Origin: Acidobacteria bacterium SCN 69-37
GTDB lineage: Bacteria; Acidobacteriota; Vicinamibacteria; Vicinamibacterales; SCN-69-37
Length of the DNA: 64,000 nucleotides
Assembly: GCA_001724025.1 (NCBI GenBank)
Contig: MEDJ01000021.1
Location: 62,001-126,000, forward strand
Reading direction: 5' to 3'
The position numbers and the translations under genes are program-made. This document shows, piece by piece, positions 27,612-36,600 of this stretch (positions within the stretch are counted from its first letter, which is position 1; each line of letters starts with the position of its first letter). The notes beneath the pieces were generated by a model. That model was not told the origin of the DNA. It worked only from the letters and a program-made list of their open reading frames with translations, and made no database searches.

Positions 27612-28718
27612 TTACTGGCCGTCAGGCATCGGCGTTGGGTGATCTGCTTCGGATCGATGGATCCACGGCGTGATGTCGTAGATCAACAGGTCTGCCTGGT
27701 TGTCGCGCTCCGTCATGAAGTACGCGCGCAGTGCGTGCGGGCCGGTTGGCTCGATCCAGAACGCGTTGTTCGTGATCGACAGGCCGGCATTCGGTCCGGT
27801 GTCGTCGATGACGAGCGTGACAGAGACCTGATGGGTGGGACGTGCGTCGCGGAGGTCCACGAGATCGAGGCCGCCGCCCCCGCCGCAGAGCATGTAGCCG
27901 ACGTCCTGGTAGTGGCAGTCCTGATATGCGACGTACGACTGGGCGTTCGGCACCCAGTCGGACGAGACGACGCGTGCCTGCTCGCCGGGGCCGGACAAGC
28001 GCCACGTGTAGAGGCGCCGCGAATCCCAGCTCACGCCGTGCAGTGTCCCCTCGCGGACGTCGTGCACGATGCCGCCGATGTGATCCGGTGCGGTGAACAC
28101 ACGCGTTGCCGTCAGCGTATCCGGGTCGACCCGGTAGACGTGGCTGCGGCTGTTGGGCCGGTACTCGGCGACCGGCACCCAGATCGACGTGCCGTCGTAG
28201 TCGATCCCGCCGGGGTGATATACCGCGCCATCGGTCAGTTCCACTCGTCCGACGAGTGTGCCGTCGGATGTGAACTTGAACAGCCAGCCTCGTCCCGCGC
28301 CTGTCGAGCGATCCAGCGATCTGTCGTACAGCGCGTCCGTCTCCACACCGTTGCGCACCGATCGCTCCAGCACGTCGACAGCGGAGACGTAGAACGTGTC
28401 ACCAATCCTGACGAGTCCCTGCGTGTGAAAGGTCTTCCAGGGCATCCGGATGCGGCCAACCGGCGTCCAGATGGCATTCCGATCGAGCAGGCGGAAGCGC
28501 CTGACGATCTCGCTGTCGCGCGGAGAACGACCGCGCTGCAGGTCAGCCGGATCCTGCGCGCCTTGCGCGGTCGCGATCGACAGCAGGCCTGTCGTGGCAA
28601 CCGCGAGAATCATCAGCGCCTGCGTCAGGGCAACGATGGAACGGCTTCGGCGACGGCCCACGACGGAGATGGTGTCACGGTCGACGGCACAATCGTGTGT
28701 TGTTGCGAGGAATCGCAT
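27612..28718 (-). CDS. secreted beta-propeller protein, DUF6454-like
   Basis: 368 residues; ATG with AGGAG ten bases upstream. An N-terminal basic stretch precedes a signal-type helix (ALMILAVATTGLLSIATAQ). The mature part is propeller-like: TFHTQGLVRIGDTFYVSAVD, GWLFKFTSDGTLVGRVEL, HPGGIDYDGTSIWVPVAEYR, SHVYRVDPDTLTATRVF, LHGVSWDSRRLYTWRLSG, ending in LLIYDITPWIH. This pattern matches what I know as DUF6454; the biochemical role is unknown. It converges with the histidine kinase, the stops being only 2 bp apart, so the two transcripts overlap at their ends. Confidence 0.75.
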   Translation of the reverse strand: MRFLATTHDCAVDRDTISVVGRRRSRSIVALTQALMILAVATTGLLSIATAQGAQDPADLQRGRSPRDSEIVRRFRLLDRNAIWTPVGRIRMPWKTFHTQGLVRIGDTFYVSAVDVLERSVRNGVETDALYDRSLDRSTGAGRGWLFKFTSDGTLVGRVELTDGAVYHPGGIDYDGTSIWVPVAEYRPNSRSHVYRVDPDTLTATRVFTAPDHIGGIVHDVREGTLHGVSWDSRRLYTWRLSGPGEQARVVSSDWVPNAQSYVAYQDCHYQDVGYMLCGGGGGLDLVDLRDARPTHQVSVTLVIDDTGPNAGLSITNNAFWIEPTGPHALRAYFMTERDNQADLLIYDITPWIHRSEADHPTPMPDGQ

Positions 28719-28862
28719 GCGTCACAGGGCTCCTGTCTTCCGCCGTTTATTGCTGCAGCAGGCCAGCCTTGCCGGTTCCGCACTCCCGGCGGCGACCGCC
28801 TTCGCGCTGTCTGACGTCGCAGCTGCGGCGCTATGCACCCGTCGCGGATCCGTCGTGCGGCC

Positions 28863-29141
28863 GGTGTCACGCCCTTGTCGAGGTGGTGACAGCGATCACT
28901 TTGCGCGGTGTCTCGGCCTGCCTGATCCGCGACCACGACCTTCTTCGAGTGGTGCCGGCACCTTTCTCGATGCCGGTCACGAGTCGTCCGGCGTGGTGCC
29001 AGCGGTGGTTGCCACCACGGCCACCAGGTCTTCGCACCACGGCCACGACCTCGTCGAGGTGGTGTCAGCACCTGTTCGACGTGGTGCCACCACCCTTTTG
29101 ATCCGGTGCCACGACCTCTTCGATCCGGTGCCGAAAACCGG
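28863..29141. repeat. 22-bp tandem repeat array 1 (about 12.5 units)
   Basis: From 28863 the sequence steps in exact 22-bp register for about twelve units and a partial thirteenth (starts at 28863, 28885, 28907 ... 29105, 29127). The best units are 29083 (GGTGCCACCACCCTTTTGAT + CC) and 29105 (GGTGCCACGACCTCTTCGAT + CC); central units are diverged but keep the phase. 22 is not a multiple of three, so it is not a protein repeat. No gene is credible on either strand here. Confidence 0.8.
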
Positions 29142-29179
29142 AACGCCGTATCGTGTTGAATTCGAGGCACTTACAGCCT

Positions 29180-29442
29180 AAAATTCCGGACCGAGAATCC
29201 CGGTCGCCGTGGATCGACAGACCGGTCGCTGTGGATCGACAAACCGGTAACACCCCGTCGCGATCCCGGTCGCTGTGGATCGCATTCCCGGTCGCCGTGG
29301 TTTGTCACCGACGTGGCGCGCCGCGAATTCCCGGTCGCTGCGGATCGAGAGACCGGTCGCCGTGGATCGCGATCCCGGTCGCACCGGTACCGCGCGGCGC
29401 TGACGCGGTTCGAAGAGGTGGTGGCAGTGGATCGAATGCTGG
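29180..29442. repeat. 22-bp tandem repeat array 2
   Basis: Units of 22 bp (one of 21) start at 29202, 29224, 29246, 29268, 29290, 29312, 29333, 29355 and 29377, consensus GGTCGC(C/T)GTGGATCG followed by seven variable bases ending CC. Weaker units precede 29202 and follow 29399. Units 29202, 29224, 29268 and 29355 are nearly identical over the first 15 bases. Same period as array 1, about 40 bp away, but a different consensus; its reverse complement shares a TCGATCC core with array 1. Confidence 0.8.
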
Positions 29443-29509
29443 CGTGCCGCTGGCACGACACGTTCCGACCTCCGTCAATGGTCCCGGGCCGGCTACTTGA
29501 GCGCGTAGC

Positions 29510-29672
29510 TAGTGTCCTGACTCAGAGATTCGCTGTCGAATTCCGGGCGGGGCATCCCGGCCGCCGGCGTTGCACCTCGCTCGCATACCGCCCGTATGCT
29601 CAACTCGGCGCGCCTGGGCGGCCGGGCGCCGCGCTCCGGAATTCATCGGCGAATCTCTGAGTCAGGACACTA
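29510..29672. mobile_element. 163-bp MITE flanked by TA, IS630/Tc1-like ends
   Basis: Perfect 24-bp terminal inverted repeats (TAGTGTCCTGACTCAGAGAT + TCGC at 29510; inverted at 29649-29672), which continue with three mismatches through CGAATTCCGG to about 37 bp. The element is bounded by TA on both sides, as expected for a TA target duplication of the IS630/Tc1-mariner type. No transposase is encoded. Its right end provides the TAG stop codon of the OPT transporter gene. Confidence 0.85.
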
Positions 29673-31565
29673 GCGTACGCGACGGGCCGCCCGCGCCAGG
29701 CCCCAGACGAGAGCCGCGAATACGGCGAGCGACAGCAGCGGGGAATCGACCAGGACGATGGGCAGCGGAACCTGCGCGGCGATGATCCCGGCGATGACGA
29801 TGCCCACCAGCGCTTCCCCGGCGATCAGGCCCGAGGCAAACAGAAGCCCGCGGTCACCGGTGCCCTCGTCTTCGCCCGTCGCCGGCCGGCCGCGCCGGGT
29901 CCAGGTGCTCACCAGGCCCCCGATGAGGATGGGGACGGCAAGCGAGAACGGCAGATACATGCCGACCGCGATCGGCATCACGTGCGCCCTGATGCGGCCG
30001 CCGGTCCGTGCCAGCCGCGCGTCGATGGCCAGCAGGACGAGGCCGATCGCCGCGCCGAGCGCCATCATGTGCCACGGCAGCCCCCCGCCACCGAAGATCC
30101 CCGTCGTCAGGCTGGCGAACAGCGCGGCCTGCGGGGCGCGCAGACTGCCGGGCTCGCCCGTCCCGATCCCGTAGGCATGGTGCAGCAGCGTGAGGATGGG
30201 TGCGAAGCAGAGTGCGGGGAGGATGGTCGCGACGATCGACGCCAGTTGCTGGCGTGCGGGCGTGGCGCCCACGAGCAGGCCGGTCTTGAGATCCTGCGCC
30301 ATGTCGCCCGACGCGCATGTCGCACAGCAGACCACGCCGGCAATGCCGAGCGTGGCCAGGATGGCCGAATCGCCCGACACGCCCAGGCCGAGCATCACGG
30401 CCGCCGCGAACAGCAGCGCGACAATCGTCATCCCCGAGACCGGCGAGTTGGACGACCCGACGAGGCCGGCAATGTAGGTGGCCACCGCCACGAGCAGGAA
30501 CGCGGCCACCACCATCAGCACGGTGGCCAGCGCGGCCACCCCGAACGTCCCGACGAGCACCTGATAGAACGCCATGGTCGCGGCGGTGGTGACGACGAAG
30601 ATCACGCCGAGCGTGACGAGACTGAGGTTCCGCTCCGTACGGGGGATGACCGACGTGGACGCGTCCCCCCCGATCCCGCGTCCCACCGCCCCCAGCGTCC
30701 GGATGCCGCTGACGATGCCTCGGCGCACGCTCCAGAACGACGCGAGCCCGCCCACCACCATCGCCCCGACGCCGATGTACCGGACGTCCGCACTCCAGAT
30801 CCGCCACGCCGCGTCGAGCGCCGGCTCCCCGGCCTGCGCCCCGCCGAGCCACGGCAGGGCCAGAATCCAGCCGATGGCGCCGCCGGCGAACACCAGCGCC
30901 GCAATCTCGAGCCGGACGATGTAGCCCACGGCCACGAGCGCGGCGCTCATGTCGGCCCCGCCGTACCAGACGGTGCGTCCGGCGCCCACCGCGCCCTCGA
31001 CGGTGGGCAGGACGACGCGCACGGCGTTGACCGCCACCTTGAAGAGGCCGCCGGCCAGGATGCCCGTGCCGATCAGCCGCGCACCGGTCCCGCCGGCCTC
31101 GCCGACTTTCAGCACCTCCGCGCAGGCCGTGCCCTCCGGAAAGCTCAGGTCCGTCCTGTCGACGACGAGCGCCTGGCGCATGGGCACCATGAACACGATG
31201 CCGAGCAGGCCACCGAGCGAGACGATGAGCGTGGTGGGCCAGAACTGGAAGTCCTGCCACGCGCCCACGAGCAGCAGCGCGGGCACCGTGAAGATCACCC
31301 CGGCCGCCAGCGCCTCGCCCGTCGACGCCATCGTCTGCACGATGTTGTTCTCGAGGATCGAGGAGCGCCCCAGCAGGCCGCGCAGGAGCGTCATGCTGAT
31401 CACCGAGGCCGGGATCGACGCGGCCACGGTCATGCCCGCGTACAGGCCCAGATACACGTTCGCCGCGCCCATCACGATGCTCAGCACGCTGCCGAGGGCG
31501 AGGGCCACGCCCGTGAGCTCCGGCGGCGACTGCTCGGGCGGAACGACAGGGGCGGGATGCGGCAT
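29670..31565 (-). CDS. OPT family oligopeptide transporter
   Basis: 631 residues, highly hydrophobic with about 14-16 membrane helices. Family landmarks: NVYLGLYAGMTVAASIPASV, SILENNIVQTMASTGEALAA, LIVSLGGLLGIVFMVPMRQA, DLSFPEGTACAEVLKVGE, GSSNSPVSGMTIVALLFAA and ASGDMAQDLKTGLLVGATPA. These are the conserved OPT (PF03169) segments of the prokaryotic branch that takes up peptides or metal-chelate conjugates by proton coupling. The last codon is followed by a TAG created by the TA-boundary of a MITE (29670-29672), so the ancestral C-terminus may have been longer. No peptidase gene adjoins it. Confidence 0.93.
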   Translation of the reverse strand: MPHPAPVVPPEQSPPELTGVALALGSVLSIVMGAANVYLGLYAGMTVAASIPASVISMTLLRGLLGRSSILENNIVQTMASTGEALAAGVIFTVPALLLVGAWQDFQFWPTTLIVSLGGLLGIVFMVPMRQALVVDRTDLSFPEGTACAEVLKVGEAGGTGARLIGTGILAGGLFKVAVNAVRVVLPTVEGAVGAGRTVWYGGADMSAALVAVGYIVRLEIAALVFAGGAIGWILALPWLGGAQAGEPALDAAWRIWSADVRYIGVGAMVVGGLASFWSVRRGIVSGIRTLGAVGRGIGGDASTSVIPRTERNLSLVTLGVIFVVTTAATMAFYQVLVGTFGVAALATVLMVVAAFLLVAVATYIAGLVGSSNSPVSGMTIVALLFAAAVMLGLGVSGDSAILATLGIAGVVCCATCASGDMAQDLKTGLLVGATPARQQLASIVATILPALCFAPILTLLHHAYGIGTGEPGSLRAPQAALFASLTTGIFGGGGLPWHMMALGAAIGLVLLAIDARLARTGGRIRAHVMPIAVGMYLPFSLAVPILIGGLVSTWTRRGRPATGEDEGTGDRGLLFASGLIAGEALVGIVIAGIIAAQVPLPIVLVDSPLLSLAVFAALVWGLARAARRVR

Positions 31566-31667
31566 GGCAGGGAAGGCTACAGGACTACGAGCTGCAAGGC
31601 TACGAGGGGGCGGCGCGATGGTCTTCCAGCCTTCCGGCCTCCTCCCCGCCCGCCGCCTCCCCGCCTC

Positions 31668-32480
31668 CTACGGCAATTCCCTGATCCCGAGATTCCGCCA
31701 GCGCCAGAATCCGCCGGGCTGCCAGCGGGCGGCGCCACCGTGCACCTGGAGGGCGATGGGACCCTCGACCATGCCGCCGACGGCGTGGTTGGTCGAGTCG
31801 ATGGCGTCGGTGATCAGCTGTCCGTTGATCCACACGGTGGCGCGCGGCACATCGCCGGTCACGCGCAGGCGAACGAGGTTCCAGTCCTCCCGCTTCCACG
31901 CCGCCATGCCGGGATCGGTCGTCGGTCCGCCAGCCGGTGGTGCCGGGGCCACGGCCGCGCCCGGAATGGTCGTCGCGCTCACCGTCCCCTGGATGCCGCC
32001 TTCGCCGATGAACCGGCCCATGCTGCCGCCGGGCAGGCAGTCGAGCGTGATCTGATACGCCACGCCCTCCGGCGTGGTGCGGAACAGGATGCCGCTGTCG
32101 TTCCCCCAGTCGGGCTTCACTTCCATCGTGAGCTCGAAGTTCCGGTACGACCGTTCCGTGAGGAGCAGGCCTCCGCCGCCGAGCGGACGCTGCGTGCCGA
32201 GGATCATGCCGTGCATGACGTGGAAGTCCGGCGTCACGCCGTGGCGCGCCGTCGAACTGATGCGCCACCCGGTCAGATCGCGACCGTTGAACAGCGACGT
32301 GAAGCCGTCCGGCAGTTCCGGCGCGGGCGGTTCGGCCACGAGTTTCCGGTAGTCGGGCACCGGGCGCAGGCCCGGTCCCAGCGTTACCTCGGGCACCGCG
32401 GGCGTCTGCGCCCACAGCCCGGCAGCCGCCGCAGCCACCACGATTACCCCCATCCCCGCCTGTCTCAGCCGTTGTCCCAT
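31668..32480 (-). CDS. exported DUF1080 protein (third copy)
   Basis: 270 residues; ATG with GGGGAGG eight bases upstream. Short signal peptide (GVIVVAAAAAGLWAQ). DUF1080 domain: GFTSLFNGRDLTGWRISS, FHVMHGMILG, NFELTMEVKPDWGNDSGILF, GVAYQITLDCLPGGSMGRFI, DWNLVRLRVTGDVPRATVWI and GPIALQVHGGAARWQPGGFW. It is closer to the canonical planctomycete-type DUF1080 proteins than the two copies at the left end, and carries a Pro/Ala-rich insert (APAPPAGGPTTDP) rather than GRG. Probably a periplasmic 3-keto-glycoside hydrolase-type enzyme. The 102-bp spacer to the OPT gene ends in a pyrimidine-rich CCTCC tract. Confidence 0.9.
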   Translation of the reverse strand: MGQRLRQAGMGVIVVAAAAAGLWAQTPAVPEVTLGPGLRPVPDYRKLVAEPPAPELPDGFTSLFNGRDLTGWRISSTARHGVTPDFHVMHGMILGTQRPLGGGGLLLTERSYRNFELTMEVKPDWGNDSGILFRTTPEGVAYQITLDCLPGGSMGRFIGEGGIQGTVSATTIPGAAVAPAPPAGGPTTDPGMAAWKREDWNLVRLRVTGDVPRATVWINGQLITDAIDSTNHAVGGMVEGPIALQVHGGAARWQPGGFWRWRNLGIRELP

Positions 32481-32514
32481 TGCATGCCTCCCCGAGTGGG
32501 CGATCTTAATCGAC

Positions 32515-32757
32515 CCCGGCCGTTGCATTCGGAGCCCCGAGGCTTCAGCCTCGGGGAGACGCCCCGCATCCCCTGGGGCTGAAGCCCCAGGGCTCCGACC
32601 TTGGAGGGACACCCCCGGGGCTCCGATCGCCCCTGGCCGTTGCAACCGGAGCCCCGAGACTTCAGCCTCGGGGAGACATGCCGCATCCCCCTGGGGCTGA
32701 AGCCCCAGGGCTCCGACCTGGGAGGGGACATCCCCAGGGCTCCGACCTTGGGTAGCC
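32515..32757. repeat. tandemly duplicated ~115-120-bp palindrome cassette
   Basis: Two direct copies (about 32515-32632 and 32633-32757), each holding GCCGTTGCA-, then a CCCCGAGGCT/AGCCTCGGGG-type hairpin (32535-32556; imperfect at 32652-32673), then a CCCTGGGGCT/AGCCCCAGGG hairpin (32571-32592; 32689-32710), then GGCTCCGACCT and a third partial half-palindrome. Lies between divergent genes (DUF1080 and TPR protein) and shares its hairpins with single copies elsewhere in the window. Confidence 0.8.
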
Positions 32758-32837
32758 GAGACGAACGCCGGCCCTCGTACCCGCCACGGCCGTGCCCTGT
32801 GCCAAGATAGGACAGGCTCCCTCCCCAGGAGGCTCAC

Positions 32838-33533
32838 ATGAAGACATTCTCTGCCGCCGCAGTGGCGATCGTGCTGGCCATGACTGTCGTCAGCGGCCAG
32901 GAACCGGCCCTGGAAGGGTTGCCGGTGTCGGAGGCCCAGCGCGCGCTCGAAAGCGGCAAGTACGACGACACGCTGGCGCGGATTGCCGAGGCCCGCGAAC
33001 GCGGCGAAGCCGGTCTGGTGGAGGCGTTCCTCGGCGGTCACGCGCAACTGCGCCGCTCGCAGAACGACGCCGCGAAGAACGACTTTCGCGCCCTCGCCGA
33101 CTCGGACGACGAGACGTGGCGGCGCGTGGGCGAATCGTCGATCGCGCAGATCGACGGCGACCTCGATCGCGCGCAGGCCGTCGCGACCGAGGCCACGGCG
33201 CAGATCGACGCCCGCAACGCCGAGGCCACGTCACGTGGCGAACAGCCGCCCTCCGACCCGCCGGCACGCTGGCGCGAGTTCGCGGCGTTCTACCAGCTCG
33301 GCCTGGTGAACATGCGCCGCGAGGACTGGGCCGGCGCCGCGGCCGCCTTCGATCGGGCCGTCGCCCTCAATCCGATGTTCGCCTATGCTCACTACTACGC
33401 GGGCCTGGCCGCGTCGCGGATGAAGCGGCCGGATCAGGTGGCGCGCCACTTCGAGGTCTTCCTGAAGCTCGCCCCCAGTGCCCCGGAACGCGGGGCCGTG
33501 ACCTCGATGATGCGCACGCTGCGCGGTGCGTGA
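32838..33533 (+). CDS. exported TPR-repeat protein
   Basis: 231 residues; ATG preceded by CAGGAGG. Signal peptide (FSAAAVAIVLAMTVVSG). A helical repeat protein: LEGLPVSEAQRALESGKYDD, FLGGHAQLRRSQNDAAKNDF, then a clear TPR pair AFYQLGLVNMRREDWAGAAA-AFDRAVALNPMF / AHYYAGLAASRMKRPDQVAR-HFEVFLKLAPSAPE. Acts as a periplasmic scaffold. It is 67 bp upstream of the giant TamB-Omp85 gene on the same strand, so it may be an accessory factor of that machine; this is inference from position. Confidence 0.88.
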   Translation: MKTFSAAAVAIVLAMTVVSGQEPALEGLPVSEAQRALESGKYDDTLARIAEARERGEAGLVEAFLGGHAQLRRSQNDAAKNDFRALADSDDETWRRVGESSIAQIDGDLDRAQAVATEATAQIDARNAEATSRGEQPPSDPPARWREFAAFYQLGLVNMRREDWAGAAAAFDRAVALNPMFAYAHYYAGLAASRMKRPDQVARHFEVFLKLAPSAPERGAVTSMMRTLRGA

Positions 33534-33600
33534 CACCGATGCCCTGACGTCCTCGCCCGGGTCCCCCCCAGCACCCGGCCGTCGTCGCGCTCCCTGATTC

Positions 33601-36600
33601 ATGAACGATACTGCGGAGCCCCTCGTCTCGCGCCCCCGATGGCGATGGCTGCGGCGCCTGGCCGTCGGGGGCTTCGTGTGCGTGATCGCACTCGTCGCGA
33701 TCGTGCACCTGCCCGTCGTGCGCGGCGCGATCCTCGCGCGTGTCATCACCTCGCTGCAGGCGCAGGGCATCCGGCTGCAGGCCGACAGACTCGCCTACAA
33801 CCTCGCCACGCTCGACGTGACGCTCGAGGGCGTCACCGTCGCGGCCGAGGGCATCGATCCGCCATTCCTGACGCTGGATGCCGTGCGCGTGAACCTGCCG
33901 TGGTCGATCGTGTCCGGCACCATCCACATCGAGTCGGCCGAGGTGACGCGGCCCCGCGTCACGATCGTGCGCGACGCCACCGGCGCGCTGAACCTGCCCG
34001 ATTTCGGCGGCGACGACGACAGCCGTCCGTTCGAGGGACCGGTGCTCATCGACCGTCTGCTGGTGAGCGACCTGGCCGTGCGCTACGAGGATGCGACGAA
34101 CGCCCAGCAGTTCGACCTGCGCGGCGCCACGCTCGACATGACGGCGGGCGCGACGACGCCGCTGGCCGGGACGCTGACCGTGCGCGAACCGGCCACGCTG
34201 CAGATCGGGGATCGCACCACGACCATCAGCCGGCTGGCGTCCAGCCTGACGTTCAACGGGGTCACCATCGGGCTCGATCCGCTCGAGGCCGAGGCCACCG
34301 AAGGACGCGTGCGCATCAGCGGCACCGTCGACGCGTTCGGGGCCGATCCGGATCTGCGGCTCGACTACACGGTCCGCGCCGACGCCACGGGCGCCGCGGC
34401 CTGGCTGCCCGTGACGCCGGCGCCAACAGGCACCGTCGTCGTGGACGGCACGATGTCGGGCGACCGCACGGCCCCGGACGTGGCGTTCGACATCACCACC
34501 GACGCGCTGGCGTGGTCGACGCTGGGCCCGATCGACGTGGGCGGGCGCGGCACGTTTGCCGGCACGGTCGTGGCGCTCGACACGCTCCGGGTCGACGTGG
34601 CGGGCGGCACGCTGACGGCCACCGGACGCGTCGACGTCGACGACGACGGATCGTCCGCGGTGGACGCGCGCTGGACCAACCTCGACCTGGCGCGCCTGCT
34701 GGCCGAGGTGCCCGCCGCCACGGTGCGGCCCGGGGCGATCTCGGACGGATCGCTGACCATGGACTGGACGGGCACGGACGTGCTCGGCGGCCGCATCACG
34801 GCGACGACCCGGCAGCGGGCGCTCGGCGCGCGCCAGAATCTCGTGCCGCTGGCCGGCCGGATCGATCTTGCCAGTCGCGCGCGGCAGTGGACGCTCACCG
34901 GAACGCCGCGCGTGGCCGATGCCATCGACGCGACGGTGCGGGCGACGGGACGGCTGGCCGACGATCTGGCGCAGGCGCCGCTCGCGGGCACCGTCGACAT
35001 CACGGTGGCGGACCTGGCCGCGGCCCTCACCCAGCTCGAGGCCACGGGTCTCGTGCCAGACCTCGGGGACGACACGTCGACGGGCGGTGCCGTCACTGTG
35101 GCGCTCACGCTTGGCGGCACGCTCGCGGTGCCGCGCGCCGCGGGGACGATCGACGGGCAGGCGCTTCGCGTCCAGGGCACGGGACCGGCCACGCTGGCCG
35201 CGCGCGTCGACGCGTCGACGCGCGTCGTGCAGATCGATGACCTGCGTCTCGAACTGGCGACCAATCAGGTGACCGGCCAGGCGACGATCGGGATCGAGGC
35301 CAACACGATCGCCGGCGTCCTCGAGGCGACCCTGCCCGACATCGCGGCGGCGGCCGCGGCCCTCCCCGAGGCCTGGCGGCCGGACGGGGCGGCCACGGTC
35401 TCGGCGACGATCGGCGGCGCGCTCGACAACCCGACCGCCGACCTGCGGATCGCCACGAGCCGGCCGCTCGAAGTGGCCGGCCAGACCATCGATGCGATCA
35501 CTTCCGACGTCCGCGTCGTCAATCGCGTGGCCATCATCGATGCGCTGACGCTCACGCAGCAGGAGGGACAGCTGACCGCGTCGGGTCAGTACGCGTTCGA
35601 CGGCGGCCGCTACACCTTCGACGCGAACGCCACAGGGCTCGTCGTCAATCCCATCATCACGGCTGATGCCGTGGCGTCCCCCGGGGCTGAAGCCCCGGGG
35701 CTCCGAACACCCGCCGCCGCGCAGCCCACCGCCGCGCCGCCTGCCACCATCCCCGTCCACACGCGGATCGACCTCGAGCTGACGGGCAGCGGCACTGTCG
35801 ATGCGCCGCAGGCCAGCGGACAGGTGCGGCTGGCCGACGTGGCCTGGGGCGCGTATCAGATCGGCGCGGCCACGGCCGACGTGGCGGTCGCCGACGGACA
35901 GGCCCACGTCACGGCCACGGTGCCATCCATCAGCGGCCTGGTCGACGCCACGGTCGCGCTCGACTCGCGCCGGCTCACGGCCACCGCCACCATCGACAAC
36001 GCCGAACTCGCCGCGCTCGCGCGCGTCACGGGTCCGGCAGGCCCCGTCACTGATCCTGATGACGCGGACGCGGAGCCCGCCACCGGCGACAGCGCGTCGC
36101 CGCGCACGATCCCGCTGACGGGCACCATCGGCCTCACGGCCGCGGTCGAGGGCGGTCTCGACGACCTCGCCAGCCTGGACGTCACGGCCGGGGTCACCCT
36201 GCGCGATGCCACCGTCAATGGCCTGCCCGTGCGCGCGACGCGGCCGGTGCGCGTGCGGCACACGGCCGGCACGGTCGAGGCCGAGGACGTCGAACTGTTC
36301 ATCGGCGATGCGCGCCTGACCGCACGCGGCCGGCTCGGCACCGACGCGCCCGCTGGCGACGGGCTGGCTGTGGAACTCGTGGGCACGCTGGCCGACTTCG
36401 CGCCGCTCGCACGCCTGGCCCCCGGGTTCGAGGACGCGACGATGGCCGGCAACCTCGAGCTGAACCTGCTCGCGTCGGGTCCCCTGGACGCGCCGGACGT
36501 GACGGCGTACCTCACCGTCACCGACGGCGAGGTGGGCATGGCCGACCTGCCGCCCGCCAGCAATGTCACGCTGGCCGCCACCTACACGGCCGGGATGGTG

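Noticed and set aside
28863-29442. CRISPR array
   Set aside because: The 22-bp periodicity has no constant repeat alternating with unique spacers, units vary throughout, and no cas gene is nearby.
28450-29461. Protein-coding genes across the tandem arrays (several open frames on both strands)
   Set aside because: A 22-bp period would shift frame every unit; products are low-complexity Arg/Ser-rich with no start context. They are open only because stops are rare in this composition.
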